Shown here: in pieces, positions 15,964-26,752 of the stretch
Numbering within the stretch: position 1 is the stretch's first letter
Layout of the letters: each line of letters starts with the position of its first letter
DNA from: JABDMH01 sp965223215
Lineage (GTDB): Bacteria > Bacteroidota > Bacteroidia > Chitinophagales > Saprospiraceae
Length of the DNA: 64,000 bases
NCBI GenBank assembly: GCA_965223215.1
Contig: CBDCVZ010000010.1
Location: 5,890,001-5,954,000 of the forward strand
Direction: 5' to 3'
Notes under the pieces: generated by a model
Told to the model about the DNA's origin: nothing
Databases searched by the model: none
Seen by the model: only the letters and a program-made list of their open reading frames with translations
Made by a program: the position numbers and the translations under genes

Positions 15964-18500
15964 TTATGTTAAGAGCAAATCATGAAGAAAAATACGCTCA
16001 GTGTTTCTTGCTTGATCATACTTTTTTTCTATACAGGAATGAAGGGCAATATCCCTGCGTTGAGCAATAGTAAATGAAGAACTCCAATCAAGGTGCTCTC
16101 TAATTAATAATTTACCTTTTAATATTAGCTCAACCCCAGTATTTTGAATATTTCCAGCATTAATAAGTTTACTTGAATACCCTGATGTTACGGTAAGTGG
16201 TACACTCAGTAGTTGGTTTCTCGAATTTGATCGGTAGTAGGTCAAATCTAGGATTAGATGATCATTGATAAATCCAAGTTTTGTTCCAATTTCCATGGAA
16301 TTGGTGATTTCTGGATTTAGATCCAAGAATGGCTTAATACTACTTCGGGTAAGATAACCTAATCTTCCACCACTATTAAAGAAATATCCAGAAGATGTTA
16401 AATAGGGTTGAATCTCATTACCAACCTGAGCGAAGGACGCTCTGCATTTGAATTGTGAAATCTCGACAGGGAGTGCTAGAATTTTGTGAAATAATATGGA
16501 TGTTCCAATTGAAGGATAGAAATAGGACCAACTAGTGCTGGGCAAGGTTGAGGACCAATCATTCCGACCACTCACTTCAAGGAAGATTGCATTTTGATAA
16601 CTCACAAAACCAAAAGCATAAACCGAACTCAATTTGCTTCTAACTATGTTTTCAGTAATGTCCGGATTTAGTGCATTATCAAATGAAAAAAGATTTTCTT
16701 TGATCAAACCTCCAGCGCTATTTTGTCTGGTCAGAATACTGCCACTGCGGAGGCTCCCACCAAGACTTACCTTGTACTGCCATTTGGAATGATCGTATCT
16801 AGCCATCGTTGCCATAAAGTCACTATTCCACTCAAGGATGTCATAAGTGCGCTGCACATAGTTGCCCTTTGGTGCCAATACATAGGTGTCATTGTAGAAG
16901 CGGTGAGTAATATGATCGAAGCTTCGATCAATGCCAGACCTTGCCTCGATTTGGATATGTCTGATTGGATTATACTTCAGGGAAAGAAATCCCAATACTC
17001 GATTGCGCTCCGTATCAATTTTATTGCGATGCAATGTCCAATAGGGATTTTGACCAGCAGTGGATCAAGGGTTCCAATAATTTTGTCGATTTTGACCCTC
17101 ATCATTCAGGAATTCAAAATTGCTTGCATCTTCCAGGTTAATATTTCGTGGTATTTTCAAAACCTGCCTTTGAGTGTTGGCATAATTCTCTCCTGATGCC
17201 TGGCGATCTTTAACGATCCAGTTGATGTAGTTTAATTTTCCATCTAAGTGGATCTTTGGTCCCAACGCTGCATTAGCACGATAATTTAGATGGTGAGATC
17301 TTAATGAATTGGCGGAAATGATGCCTTTGAGATCCCCAAATGAATAAGAAAAATAGGATTGAACATATTTACCTGTATTTTTCAACTGCAAGGTATTAGT
17401 CCAGTTGGAGCCCTCACGATAAAAGTCGCGATAGTTTTTAGGCTGCGCGGCATAAGCATATTGTTGATTCTCATTTTTTGCATCTTGCGTCCAATGATCG
17501 ACTAGTGACCCATCAAGTGCAGGCCCCCAATTCTGCTCTCCACGGGGATTGTAAACTCCCCCATTACCTTGGCCGAATTCATTTTGGAACCTTCTAAGTA
17601 CATTTGGTAACTCAAGCTGAAAAGATGATCGATAATTGACGCTAATTCCTTGTGTGTCATTACCCTTTATGGTTTGAATTAGTATCGCTCCATTGTTGGC
17701 CCGAGACCCATACAGTGCTGCTCCCACTGGGCCCTTTAAGATCGCAATGGATTCGATGTCTTGCAAGTTGATGTTTGAGATCCCATCGCCATAGTCAAAC
17801 CCTCCAAGAGCGCTCCTTGGATTCGCAGTAAAGTTGCTAATTGGGATTCCATCAACAACATACAAGGGCTGGTTATTACCAACCAGAGATCGATTCCCTC
17901 GTAAAACAATTCTTGAAGAACTGCCTAATCCAATAGATGACTGGCTGAAGACGATACCCGCAACTCGACCTGAAGAATGTGAGTAAGGCTGGGAGATGCG
18001 AAAGCAGAAAATGATAGGTCGTCAATGACCTGTGAAACAAAACTAAGTGAATTGGGATTTCGATCGATGCCAAGAGCCGTTACAACAACTTCATCTAAAT
18101 CGATTCCGGCCATTAAGGTTATCTGGAGTTCCTGCTGCTCTTCAACCAATAGATTCTGTGACTGGTACCCTGTGTGAGAAAAGGTTAAAGTTGTAGTGGT
18201 CAGAAGGTCAATGCTAAAAAATCCATTTGAATCTGCTACGGCCACTTTCTCTGAGCCGACATCCCTAATCTCTGTGCCATTCAGTGGTGTCTTCTCCATC
18301 GTTCGAACCCATCCACTTACAGTAAATTGAGCGACTAGGGTCGAGGAACAACAAAGAAGAAGCACACAAATACTCCATTTCTTAAGTGAACTTAGTGGTG
18401 ATCGTGAAAATGGCAAGGTACTAGGATCAATTTGTTCTGATCGTGATGGAAAGTATGAGAAAAGGCAGGGACCAGGTCCTTTCAGTGAGAGTTTCCACAC
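15964..18500 (-). pseudogene. SusC/RagA-type TonB-dependent receptor, broken
   Basis: Three pieces on the minus strand form one receptor. 18500-17925: signal peptide (LLLCCSSTLVAQ), CarboxypepD_reg-like domain (FTVSGWVRTMEKTPL ... LTFSHTGYQSQ) and start of the plug (LDEVVVTALGIDR). A one-base loss near 17968 shifts frame; adding a G gives LQGRVAGIVFSQ and continues RIVLRGNRSLVGNNQPLYVV. 17865-17065: rest of the plug (YVVDGIPIS, LKGPVGAALYGSRANNGAIL) and early barrel, ended by TGA (17065-17067). 17034-15964: the same frame continues as barrel strands (YFYPSIGTSILF, LDLTYYRSNSRNQLL), then ends without the usual C-terminal strands. No SusD partner gene is nearby. It would have imported a glycan or other oligomer; now it is almost certainly non-functional. 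Confidence 0.85.
15982..16077 (+). pseudogene. Signal-peptide remnant joined to the receptor's truncated end
   Basis: On the plus strand an ATG opens a 31-codon frame MKKNTLSVSCLIILFFYTG..., a convincing Sec signal peptide, which stops at TGA 16075-16077. The opposite strand here is the point where the receptor pseudogene loses its barrel sequence. The simplest reading is a deletion or rearrangement that fused the 5' end of one secreted-protein gene to the 3'-truncated receptor in convergent orientation. It could also be chance. Confidence 0.3.
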
Positions 18501-19171
18501 GGCAAGTTGAACTCTCCTTAGATAGAAAAGCCATCGATTATTGCTGATTGTGACTGTAATTTTAAGTGTAGCGGTTCAGTCTGGTTTGGCCAAATTACGC
18601 AATTTTCTTGAATGCATATGACCATTTTCATTGGAATCTACTGCCTCTTGGCTCCCTCCTGATCGAAGCTCTAGCACCCTGTTCATATCTCACAAGATAG
18701 CAGCTGCCCAATCATCTAGAGGCTATGCAGATGAATCGGCTAGGCAAGAAGTTGGTATGGTGATTTGAAGTCGAATCTGGGGCCCTAATTCAGCAATGGT
18801 TACTAATTCTGAAAAGCCATGACGGGTGAGATCCAATAAGCAATTTGGTCTTGCAAAGTGCTGCTCAAATCCTTCCCGCTCAGGCTCCATGCCTTACTCA
18901 ATTGAGGGGTATTATTGGTTAGGGGGTTTCCCAATGTCTCGGGTCAGACTTTGGCTATCGGAAGACTTCAGAATTTGCATGAAGATACCAGTACTCTGAT
19001 TGTTAATGATTCGACAACTTTTGATAACTAAGCCATCATACGCTTTGAATCATTTACCTGAGTACAAAAGTTTCAAAGTCAATAAATCAAAGGAAAGGGA
19101 GCTGTCCATCATCCCGAAACAAATAAGTTTTTTGAGTAAGAATTTACCTGTGAATCCACTGGTTACCCACA
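18501..19171. other. Intergenic region without recognisable gene
   Basis: About 670 bp. All frames are short and hold no recognisable domain, tRNA or terminator. It lies upstream of the broken receptor and downstream of the giant T9SS gene (both minus strand), and may contain decayed sequence. Confidence 0.5.
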
Positions 19172-22100
19172 TCACCTCAACAACATCACCGTCCCGACAT
19201 CCTCAAATTGTCCGCTTCCAGCATCGTCGACATATTGTACTTTGACTCGAGCCACAAAACTTTCTGGCGTGAAGATGGTACCTTCAAATCGGCCATTCCA
19301 GCCCGCTTCCGGATCAGTGGTGGAGAAGAGGCGTTGACCCCAACGACTGTATATTTCGAATAAATAGTCTTCGATTTCTGAATGGGGATCAAGATAAGGT
19401 CGGTAAGTGTCATTAATGTTATCACCATTTGGTGAAAAGGCATTGGGTAGGAAAATAGAGAAGTAGGCACATTGCCTGAATTGCACGTTTACGGAATATT
19501 CTGTTTCGCATAAATCGTCGGTGACCAAGACGCTATATTGCCCCGGTTCAGTGACTTCAAAGGTGGGGTTGGTACTGCCATCTTGCCATTGATATCGTTG
19601 GACCCACGAGTGCTGTGCATTGAGTTTAAGCGTTTGATCATGGCATAAGGTGGTGTCTGCGCCGAGGTCGATGTTAGGCACTTCCTGGTGAATCACTTGC
19701 ACGGAGTCTCGAAAACGGCAGTCGTTGGCTTCCATTTCGAGCCAATAGATGCCAGGTCGAATGTCTCGGTACTCCGGCTGTTGGCTGCCATCAAACCAAG
19801 TCAATTGACCCATGATTTGATTGGGTGCAAGGGTGAATGAATCACTTGGGCACAAATATTTTGTTGACCCCAGGCTGAACCGGGGGATCGGATGGAAGAG
19901 TGCTTCGACCGTGTCTCGCCGCATGCAATTTAATTTGGACGCCGTCACGGCATAAGTTCCAGACTGACGTACAATGTAGGAGCTGGCTTCAGTGCCATCC
20001 TGCCAGGTGTAACGCACGGCGGGATCGGGCAATGAAAAATTTATTACCTCCCCTTCACATAAAATACGATCCGCACCAAGGTCAACCAGCGGTGGGGGTT
20101 CGAAGGAAACATTAAATGTGCGCTCATCATCGCATCCATTTAGGGATGCTCCTACTCGATAATCACCGGATTGAGTGATGCTAATTTGCCCAGACCGGTG
20201 ACCGGTATTCCATTCATACTCGGCACCCGGCTCTTGCAGGTTAATTTGCCAGCTCGTGCCTTCACAAAGCATCGAATCTCTAAACTGGGGCAGCATGGGG
20301 AGTGGTTTAAAATCCACGAGAATGGAATCTCGATTGGCACAGTGGGCCTGTTTCACCTCGGCCCAGTAAATTCCCGGTTGAGAAATGGCATATCGATCCG
20401 AAGGGTTACCATCTTGCCACAGATAGGTGAGATTATCTCCAGCAATATCAAGCTCTAACTGCTCACCAGAGCACAACGTGGTATCCCCTCCCAAATCAAG
20501 GGATGGCACCGGAAAGAAATCGACCTGCACGGTATCACTGGCAAAGCAGTTATTTAATTCCGCCTGCACATGATAGGTTCCATCCTCCATTACTGCAATG
20601 AAGTCTTCCGTGGTCTGATCCTGCCAAACCAATGAGGCATTGGCTAGAGAGGCATTTAGCAACAAGGTATCGCCTTCGCACACTTCTTGAAGGCCACGAA
20701 TTTCGACCTCAGGCAATGGATGATAGTTTATCTCAATGCTGTCTGAGAATTGACATCCATCGGCTTCGACACTCAGCGAAAACACCCCCGGCTTGGTTAC
20801 CGTGAAATTGGTCTGGTCGCTCTGATCATGCCAGCGATAAGTGGCACCTGGGAAACCCACATCTCCCAGCAATTCCAAAGATTCTCCTTCACAAAGTGCG
20901 CTATCCACCCCCAGGTCAACCTGAATCGAAAGCGGACTCCAGACCTCGATGGAGTCTCTGATGACGCAATTATCCTGAAAGGTCACCTCGGCCCAATAGA
21001 GCCCAGCACTTGCCACGCTTAGCTCGGGTACCGTCTGTCCGGTATTCCAAAGATATTCTTCTTGGGGGCTGAAATTAAAGGCACTAAATTCTAAAACACT
21101 GTCTTGACACAAGGTACGGTCTGGCCCCAAAAAACCAACTTCAATAAAATCTGGATCTTCTTCAAAAATCCAGCCCGAATTGTTGCTGATGTCCGTGCTA
21201 TGGGCACCGGCAGAAAAACGAGTACCGCCCCTCGCCAGTTGGTCGCGCATTTGAATGAAATCTCCGATGACAGTAGCCTCTCGACTAAAGATGGTACTTC
21301 TTTCACCGGGCTCGGTGGACTCTAATCCAATCGGAGTGCAATTATTTCCAATCGCCCGCAGGTGTTGATGTACGGTTTGCGTTTTATTGTTCTCTAATTG
21401 ATAGAGCTTGCCAGCAGCCAGCAACAAGGTATCCATTTCATTGGTGTTGAGAATGAGCCCATTGTTATTAAATTCCAACTTATTGAATTGGAAATTCGCC
21501 TGATCATATTCTTCAATGCGAGATTGACCTTGGATGCTGGAAAAATATACGTTGTGCAAATTCAAGGTGGCAGTTCCATAATGCCTAATGCCCGAGTAAT
21601 CACCAATAAACTCAGCCAACGAATGGCCGGGATCAATCGTAAACTGATTGCTGTTAATAAATAACTGCTCATTCCAAATTGACTGCGGCTCAAAGATGAT
21701 GTGGGAGTTGCCGAGCACTAATTTTCTTTTGAAATCAATGGGATAGTTTCCCATATGAAGATGGCCGGTGCGCAGGTCGAAATCATTGGTGATGAGGGTA
21801 CCCTGCCATAGGTTTATTTGAAAGGGGATATGAATATCATTGGTAAAAGTCCACTGTCCCGGACCCATAATTTCCACCCATTGTAAAGGATTATTGCCAG
21901 CGTTAATTTCATTGGTCAGGGAGTCGGATCTAAAGGTGGTGTTCCACGGATAAAACGATAAGTTGGACTGCAAGTCGAGGCTACCAGTAATATTAATTAC
22001 ACCATCGTAGAGACCGGTAGATTCCGGTGCATTCCGCCAAGTAAGATTATGGCAAATGGGTCCGTTGGAGCCCGTTAACCCCACGGATTGAAAACTTCCT

Positions 22101-24520
22101 GAAAATGAATTTTCATCAAAAAAAACGTCGTCAATAGCAGTAGGCACACATTCTCCACCAAGCCCTCCTGAAGTGAGCGACCAGTGCGAGCGATCGAACC
22201 ATACACCATCACCACCCACCCAATAAAGTTGTCGTGGCTGTGCATCCATAAATGTCCATCCCTGATTGTGGCCAAGGTCCTGAGAGGCCGAAGCGGTGAA
22301 AGTAGCCCCACCTTCGCCAACAATTCCCTCTAACATAGTATTGGTGACCTCAAGATGGCCCGAAGATTTTGATATGGTTCCCGTGATACTTTTGGGATAT
22401 CCGGCAATGAAAATTGAACCGTCGCAGCTGCCATGAGCAGACATACTGTCTACATTGATTTGGCTATTCATGAACATCCAATAGGCCTTTGCGGGGCTAA
22501 AAGTCAAGGTATCAACATTGAGCTCACCTCTGAAATCACCGTCGTGATGAAAAAAAGCATTTTTGAAGGTCGTAGTTGGCTCAGACACATTAACGCCGCC
22601 AAATCCTTGGAAAATAACGCGGTAAAAATCGATGGCCCCCGAATGAAAAAAATACATGTAAACATGGTGTTCTGCCAGGAGGGTAGAAGTGCCAGGATCG
22701 ATGGTAAAATTACTGGCATTGATTCGAAAGCTCGAACCATAGCCGGGGTGCAAGGTGGAAGGCACAATGCGAAAGATGGATTTACCAAGGGTGAGTTGCC
22801 GGGGCGAATTGGATTCTGAGTAAAAATCAAAACATTCCACTTCCTGATCGTTGGTTACCAGCTCTCCAGCGTCAAAATAGAGTGTGTCATTCACATCAAA
22901 TTTATCCAGTAAGGTCCATGAGCCGAGGGCACTGCCGAAGTAGGTGTTCTTTACATATTCGTTGTTTGCCGAGAAAATTTCATTTCCTCCGTGCGAGCTT
23001 TCGAAGTGGATGTCGCCATCAAAGGAATTGTCTAAAAGCATCGATTGGTAAAGTGATCCAAAGATGTGCAGGCTTAGGTTTGGTCGGCCGGCCAAATGCC
23101 GTAATTGCACCATTTGATTGAGATTACGCCAATCCATGGTGTGACAGAAAGCGGATGGTACATTGATGATTACACTTTGGTTGGCGGCCGAAAAACTTGC
23201 CTGATCAAATATGACATCATCGATGGCGGTGGGTAAGCACCCCGACGGGGGTCCACCTGATGAAAAAGACCAGTGATCTGTGTCATTCCACAGGCCAGTA
23301 CCACCAATCCAATAAAACAACTGCGCCCCTTTTTCGGTAAAATTCCAACCTTGGTTTCCCCCTAGATCGTTGGCCTCGAGCACTTCGAAGGTGGCACCTT
23401 GCACATGAATGTCTTTGACCATCGAATGGGTGATACTTTGGTTTCCGGCTTGGGCACTAAATGTAACGGGACGCCCACCCTCAGAAGATCGAAAAAAAGC
23501 AAACATCTCGCAGTCGGTGTTGGTCTTGAATTGTCCAATTCGCTGTTCGAGGTTTGATTGAAAGGTGTAGATGTTGCCACCATCAAGCTCAAAATCTTGC
23601 ATGATAAACCCACCCTCAAGACGAGTGTCTCCTCTAAGATGAAGCTTCTTGAAATTAAATTGGCCCTGCCAATTAGCCCAAATTAAATGTTTGCCACCAG
23701 GCCGGCCTAGGGTGATTTGCCCAAGGTTTACTCGGTCCGTGTTACTGAAGCCAATGGAAGCCCTGTTGCCAGTCAAGGAGATTTGAGATGATCCGACAGT
23801 CGTGGTGACTGGTCCATCAAAATGGAGCGATTCACGCCATTGATAGGCTGGCAGCAACAAATGACGGTTTCCACGAATCAGCATCTTGGAGTCTCCGAAA
23901 TCAATGTTGACCCCATTGGTGCTAAATACTTCAAATCGATGACAAGAGATTGAAATCGTATCGATGATGAGGTGGCCAAAAGACATGTGCACTAAACTGT
24001 CGATGCTTACATCATCCGTAATGGTCCAGGTCCCTTCACTTAAGAATCTGAATTGGAAGGGATCTTGACCCTTAAAAGATATTTCGCTGTCATCTGAATC
24101 TCCTCTGAAATCAAATGATCCACCAAAATCAAGTGTCACATCTGGATGCATGTAAATCGAACCAAAAATATTAATCACCGTCTGCTCAGGTCCACGTAAG
24201 ACCAGGTTTTTAGTGAGTCCACGAAAATCTAGATTATTGCTAAAAATATTATCCAGGTCTAGGACGACCAGGTTATTGTTATTGACAAAGGAACTGGAAT
24301 CAAAAATGACATGATCTGCTGCAGTGGGAATCTGATCGTGGATAATGTTACCTCCGGAGGTAGTCGCCCAATGGGCCAGCTCGGACCAATTGCCTGAACC
24401 GCCCACCCAGAAATAGTCGAGTGAAAAGGCAGGGTTTGGCAGCACGATCAGGAGTAACAGTACTGTCTTTATATGGTTCCTGCAGCAGCAGGCCCCCTTA
24501 TTGGTCGTCAAATAATTCAC
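19172..24520 (-). CDS. Giant multidomain surface protein with T9SS type B sorting domain
   Basis: 1782 residues. Signal peptide VLLLLIVLPNPAFS. Residues about 30-1160 contain three long modules, each opening with a [FY]W[VI]GG.G.W....HW...SGG signature (near residues 36, 405 and 770) followed by PTA.D.V.FD..SF and beta-rich sequence, probably filamentous beta-helix-like modules. Residues about 1160-1690 are a chain of roughly nine Ig-like repeats of about 60 residues (pattern LG.D..LC.G..L ... W.DG ... PG.Y.V). The last ~95 residues are the gliding-motility-associated T9SS type B domain (IFLPNAFSPNGDNINDTY ... IYSRWGQRLF ... GWNG). Probably a cell-surface adhesin or stalk protein exported by T9SS. 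The gene is intact and unusually long. Confidence 0.92.
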   Translation of the reverse strand: MNYLTTNKGACCCRNHIKTVLLLLIVLPNPAFSLDYFWVGGSGNWSELAHWATTSGGNIIHDQIPTAADHVIFDSSSFVNNNNLVVLDLDNIFSNNLDFRGLTKNLVLRGPEQTVINIFGSIYMHPDVTLDFGGSFDFRGDSDDSEISFKGQDPFQFRFLSEGTWTITDDVSIDSLVHMSFGHLIIDTISISCHRFEVFSTNGVNIDFGDSKMLIRGNRHLLLPAYQWRESLHFDGPVTTTVGSSQISLTGNRASIGFSNTDRVNLGQITLGRPGGKHLIWANWQGQFNFKKLHLRGDTRLEGGFIMQDFELDGGNIYTFQSNLEQRIGQFKTNTDCEMFAFFRSSEGGRPVTFSAQAGNQSITHSMVKDIHVQGATFEVLEANDLGGNQGWNFTEKGAQLFYWIGGTGLWNDTDHWSFSSGGPPSGCLPTAIDDVIFDQASFSAANQSVIINVPSAFCHTMDWRNLNQMVQLRHLAGRPNLSLHIFGSLYQSMLLDNSFDGDIHFESSHGGNEIFSANNEYVKNTYFGSALGSWTLLDKFDVNDTLYFDAGELVTNDQEVECFDFYSESNSPRQLTLGKSIFRIVPSTLHPGYGSSFRINASNFTIDPGTSTLLAEHHVYMYFFHSGAIDFYRVIFQGFGGVNVSEPTTTFKNAFFHHDGDFRGELNVDTLTFSPAKAYWMFMNSQINVDSMSAHGSCDGSIFIAGYPKSITGTISKSSGHLEVTNTMLEGIVGEGGATFTASASQDLGHNQGWTFMDAQPRQLYWVGGDGVWFDRSHWSLTSGGLGGECVPTAIDDVFFDENSFSGSFQSVGLTGSNGPICHNLTWRNAPESTGLYDGVINITGSLDLQSNLSFYPWNTTFRSDSLTNEINAGNNPLQWVEIMGPGQWTFTNDIHIPFQINLWQGTLITNDFDLRTGHLHMGNYPIDFKRKLVLGNSHIIFEPQSIWNEQLFINSNQFTIDPGHSLAEFIGDYSGIRHYGTATLNLHNVYFSSIQGQSRIEEYDQANFQFNKLEFNNNGLILNTNEMDTLLLAAGKLYQLENNKTQTVHQHLRAIGNNCTPIGLESTEPGERSTIFSREATVIGDFIQMRDQLARGGTRFSAGAHSTDISNNSGWIFEEDPDFIEVGFLGPDRTLCQDSVLEFSAFNFSPQEEYLWNTGQTVPELSVASAGLYWAEVTFQDNCVIRDSIEVWSPLSIQVDLGVDSALCEGESLELLGDVGFPGATYRWHDQSDQTNFTVTKPGVFSLSVEADGCQFSDSIEINYHPLPEVEIRGLQEVCEGDTLLLNASLANASLVWQDQTTEDFIAVMEDGTYHVQAELNNCFASDTVQVDFFPVPSLDLGGDTTLCSGEQLELDIAGDNLTYLWQDGNPSDRYAISQPGIYWAEVKQAHCANRDSILVDFKPLPMLPQFRDSMLCEGTSWQINLQEPGAEYEWNTGHRSGQISITQSGDYRVGASLNGCDDERTFNVSFEPPPLVDLGADRILCEGEVINFSLPDPAVRYTWQDGTEASSYIVRQSGTYAVTASKLNCMRRDTVEALFHPIPRFSLGSTKYLCPSDSFTLAPNQIMGQLTWFDGSQQPEYRDIRPGIYWLEMEANDCRFRDSVQVIHQEVPNIDLGADTTLCHDQTLKLNAQHSWVQRYQWQDGSTNPTFEVTEPGQYSVLVTDDLCETEYSVNVQFRQCAYFSIFLPNAFSPNGDNINDTYRPYLDPHSEIEDYLFEIYSRWGQRLFSTTDPEAGWNGRFEGTIFTPESFVARVKVQYVDDAGSGQFEDVGTVMLLR

Positions 24521-25075
24521 TTGTTAGGTTGAGTGCTAACGATGAAATTAACTAAAAAATCTTGTGAAGCCTCGGTCGCCAGATGGAGATGCAATTTGGA
24601 TGATCTCCTGATCTCAACCACGGAGATTGATCCTGCAGAACATCTCCAGCATCGGCAGAGCTTGTTTCCGTTGGTAGACCTCTTTTGAGTGGGGGGTGAT
24701 CAGCAATTCGTTACCGAGTAAACTAGGGTAACCCGATTGGTATGGGCAAAATGGGAAGCAATGCCATCTTGACGAGTGCGAGAACCACAGCTATCATCCA
24801 GCAGCCAGGATAAGGCTGAAGGCAACTGGCCGATGGGCCATTAAGGGAGCCCAGAATCTGAACCAGCTGTATGCTTGACTGTGGGCAACCGCACCCAAGA
24901 AACCAAAGAGGGGATCAGCTTGGGAATCAGGCAAGTACCAAAAAACTTTCACGGAAGCACTTGCTAAACTGATCGATCCAGAGGAGTCGCTTGTCTAGTA
25001 GCGAACCAATTCTCAAGGGAAAATTTGCATCCGGCGATTTTTTTTTTGAACTATGAGATAGAAAAACCTAGATCT
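24521..25075. other. Intergenic region without recognisable gene
   Basis: About 550 bp between divergent genes. No ORF with recognisable content, no RNA gene. It must hold the promoters of the giant surface gene (minus) and the DUF1801-like gene (plus), but I cannot place them. Confidence 0.5.
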
Positions 25076-25531
25076 ATGCAGATTAAAGCAGACTCACCCG
25101 CTGATTATATAAATAAAGTGCCCGAAGATCGCAAGGCGCCCATGAAGAAACTTAGGGCAACCATTCGCAAGCACTTGCCCAAGGGGTTTGAAGAAACGAT
25201 GGGATATGGGATGATCGCCTACGTCGTACCTCATAAGATATATCCGGAGGGTTACCATTGCGATCCAAAGACGCCACTTCCTTTTATGAGTATTGCGTCA
25301 CAGAAGAACTTCATTGCCTTGTACCATTCTGGTATTTATGCCGACAAGGAATTGTTGCAGTGGTTTGTCGAAGCGTACCCCAATTACAGCAAGCGAAAAC
25401 TAGACATGGGGAAAAGTTGCATTAGATTTAAGAAGCCGGCCGAAATTCCATTTGAGCTAATTGCTGAACTAGTTACGAAAATGGATGTAGAGCAGTGGAT
25501 CTCCATCTATGAGGATAATATTAAACGTTAA
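25076..25531 (+). CDS. DUF1801-family protein (YdhG-like)
   Basis: About 151 residues from ATG 25076; a TTG at 25025 extends the frame but adds an unnatural N-terminus. Features of the DUF1801/YdhG fold: SPADYINKVPEDRKAPMKKL at the start, FEETMGYGMIAYVVP, then PFMSIASQKNFIALYHSGIY and MGKSCIRFKKPAEIPFELI near the end. This family is widespread and small; its biochemical role is not established. Soluble cytoplasmic protein, apparently in its own transcription unit. Confidence 0.85.
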   Translation: MQIKADSPADYINKVPEDRKAPMKKLRATIRKHLPKGFEETMGYGMIAYVVPHKIYPEGYHCDPKTPLPFMSIASQKNFIALYHSGIYADKELLQWFVEAYPNYSKRKLDMGKSCIRFKKPAEIPFELIAELVTKMDVEQWISIYEDNIKR

Positions 25532-25771
25532 TTGGTGCCTAACGGCTGGTCTGTCTTAAGACTCAGATAATTTCTTTGCATGATGCTATGATCATGGTGA
25601 TGATCCTTCCTCATCATTGGAAGCAAATGATTTTCACCTCTGCCCAGCGGTAAAAAATGTCCTTTTGGTAGGACAATATTCCGGTCCAATACACTCTAAT
25701 ATACATGATGTGTGTAGGCACCCTATTTAGTATGTGTACGTCATTACATTCTTTCATTTAAAGTGGTAAAC

Positions 25772-26266
25772 ATGACACTCCAGGCAAAACCAACCTTTTC
25801 TATTTTTCTCAAAGTGCTCCTAGACAAAATATTCCGGCACCGTATTGCAAGATTATTTTTTTTGATGCTCTTTATTTTCACCATTGACGTTGATTTGACC
25901 AATGATGCCGGCCGGACGGCGCTCGACATTCAATTGTATTCGATCAATGGCATTCTTCTTTGTGTTACCATCATCCTTTTATTTCTCGCGGCTGCCAGAC
26001 AAATGTTTCAGAATATGCCACAGTTTAGGGAACTCATTACATACACCTTTGTCGAACAGGGAATCATTGTCCGAGGAGATACCTTTGAATCAGTGATCGA
26101 TTGGAGAAATATTCAGAGAATTGATGAGTCGCGAGATTCTTTCATCTTAACCCAGCCTGGAATGAATTGGTTTATTATTCCCAAGAAACAAATGCAGGAC
26201 AGTCAGCACGAGCTGCTGCGCGATGTCATGATCCAGGAGCGAATGCCAGTCATAAACGCTGTCTAG
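25772..26266 (+). CDS. Small two-helix membrane protein, YcxB-like
   Basis: About 164 residues from ATG 25772 (GTG 25763 is an alternative). Two membrane helices (about 28-43 and 60-78 of the longer form) are followed by a cytosolic domain with YTFVEQGIIVRGDTFESVID ... ILTQPGMNWFIIPKKQM, the pattern of YcxB-like/PH-type membrane-anchored domains. Function unknown. It stands alone between intergenic stretches. Confidence 0.7.
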   Translation: MTLQAKPTFSIFLKVLLDKIFRHRIARLFFLMLFIFTIDVDLTNDAGRTALDIQLYSINGILLCVTIILLFLAAARQMFQNMPQFRELITYTFVEQGIIVRGDTFESVIDWRNIQRIDESRDSFILTQPGMNWFIIPKKQMQDSQHELLRDVMIQERMPVINAV

Positions 26267-26752
26267 CATTGATTTTCTGTGCCACAGAGCTGATCGCTGG
26301 GTTGTGGACGATCCACCGGAGGGAATTACCAATATTGTCTTAAAATAAATGATCCGGATAAAACCCTGATCAATAAAGCTGCACCTTGCACAAGAAATTA
26401 TTTTCGACCACCTCGGCAGTCGTAAGAATTGGCTCCAAGTTTTATGATCGGATGCCTGGTTCCCGATGACTTGAGGAAGTATTTAATCAGTCTGAAAAGT
26501 CAAAGTAGTTGGCATATTTAGATGGGGTGTCAGGAGAAAAACTTCGAATGCAGCTGTTTTTATGTACCGTTTGAAAGAGTGATTACCTTTCTTGCTGACC
26601 ATCGACAAGTGCTGGTAACTGCAACCCGATTGCTAATCCCGATGCACAAGATGCTGTCAGATGTTCTAAATGAAAGCTTGCCCTCGAACCTCATCAACCA
26701 TGGTGAACAGGCTACAACATACTTATCGAGATAATTGTGTTAATTTATCGTC
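26267..26752. other. Intergenic region, no convincing gene
   Basis: About 490 bp. A 70-codon ORF at 26522-26734 has mixed composition, no signal or domain and no family resemblance, and I do not call it a gene. The region must carry the promoter of the downstream kinase. Confidence 0.45.

Noticed and set aside
16723..17196. Plus-strand ORF within the receptor
   Set aside because: Opposite-strand shadow of a TonB-receptor sequence with clear minus-strand motifs.
26522..26734. 70-codon ORF in the intergenic region
   Set aside because: No signal peptide, domain or operon context.
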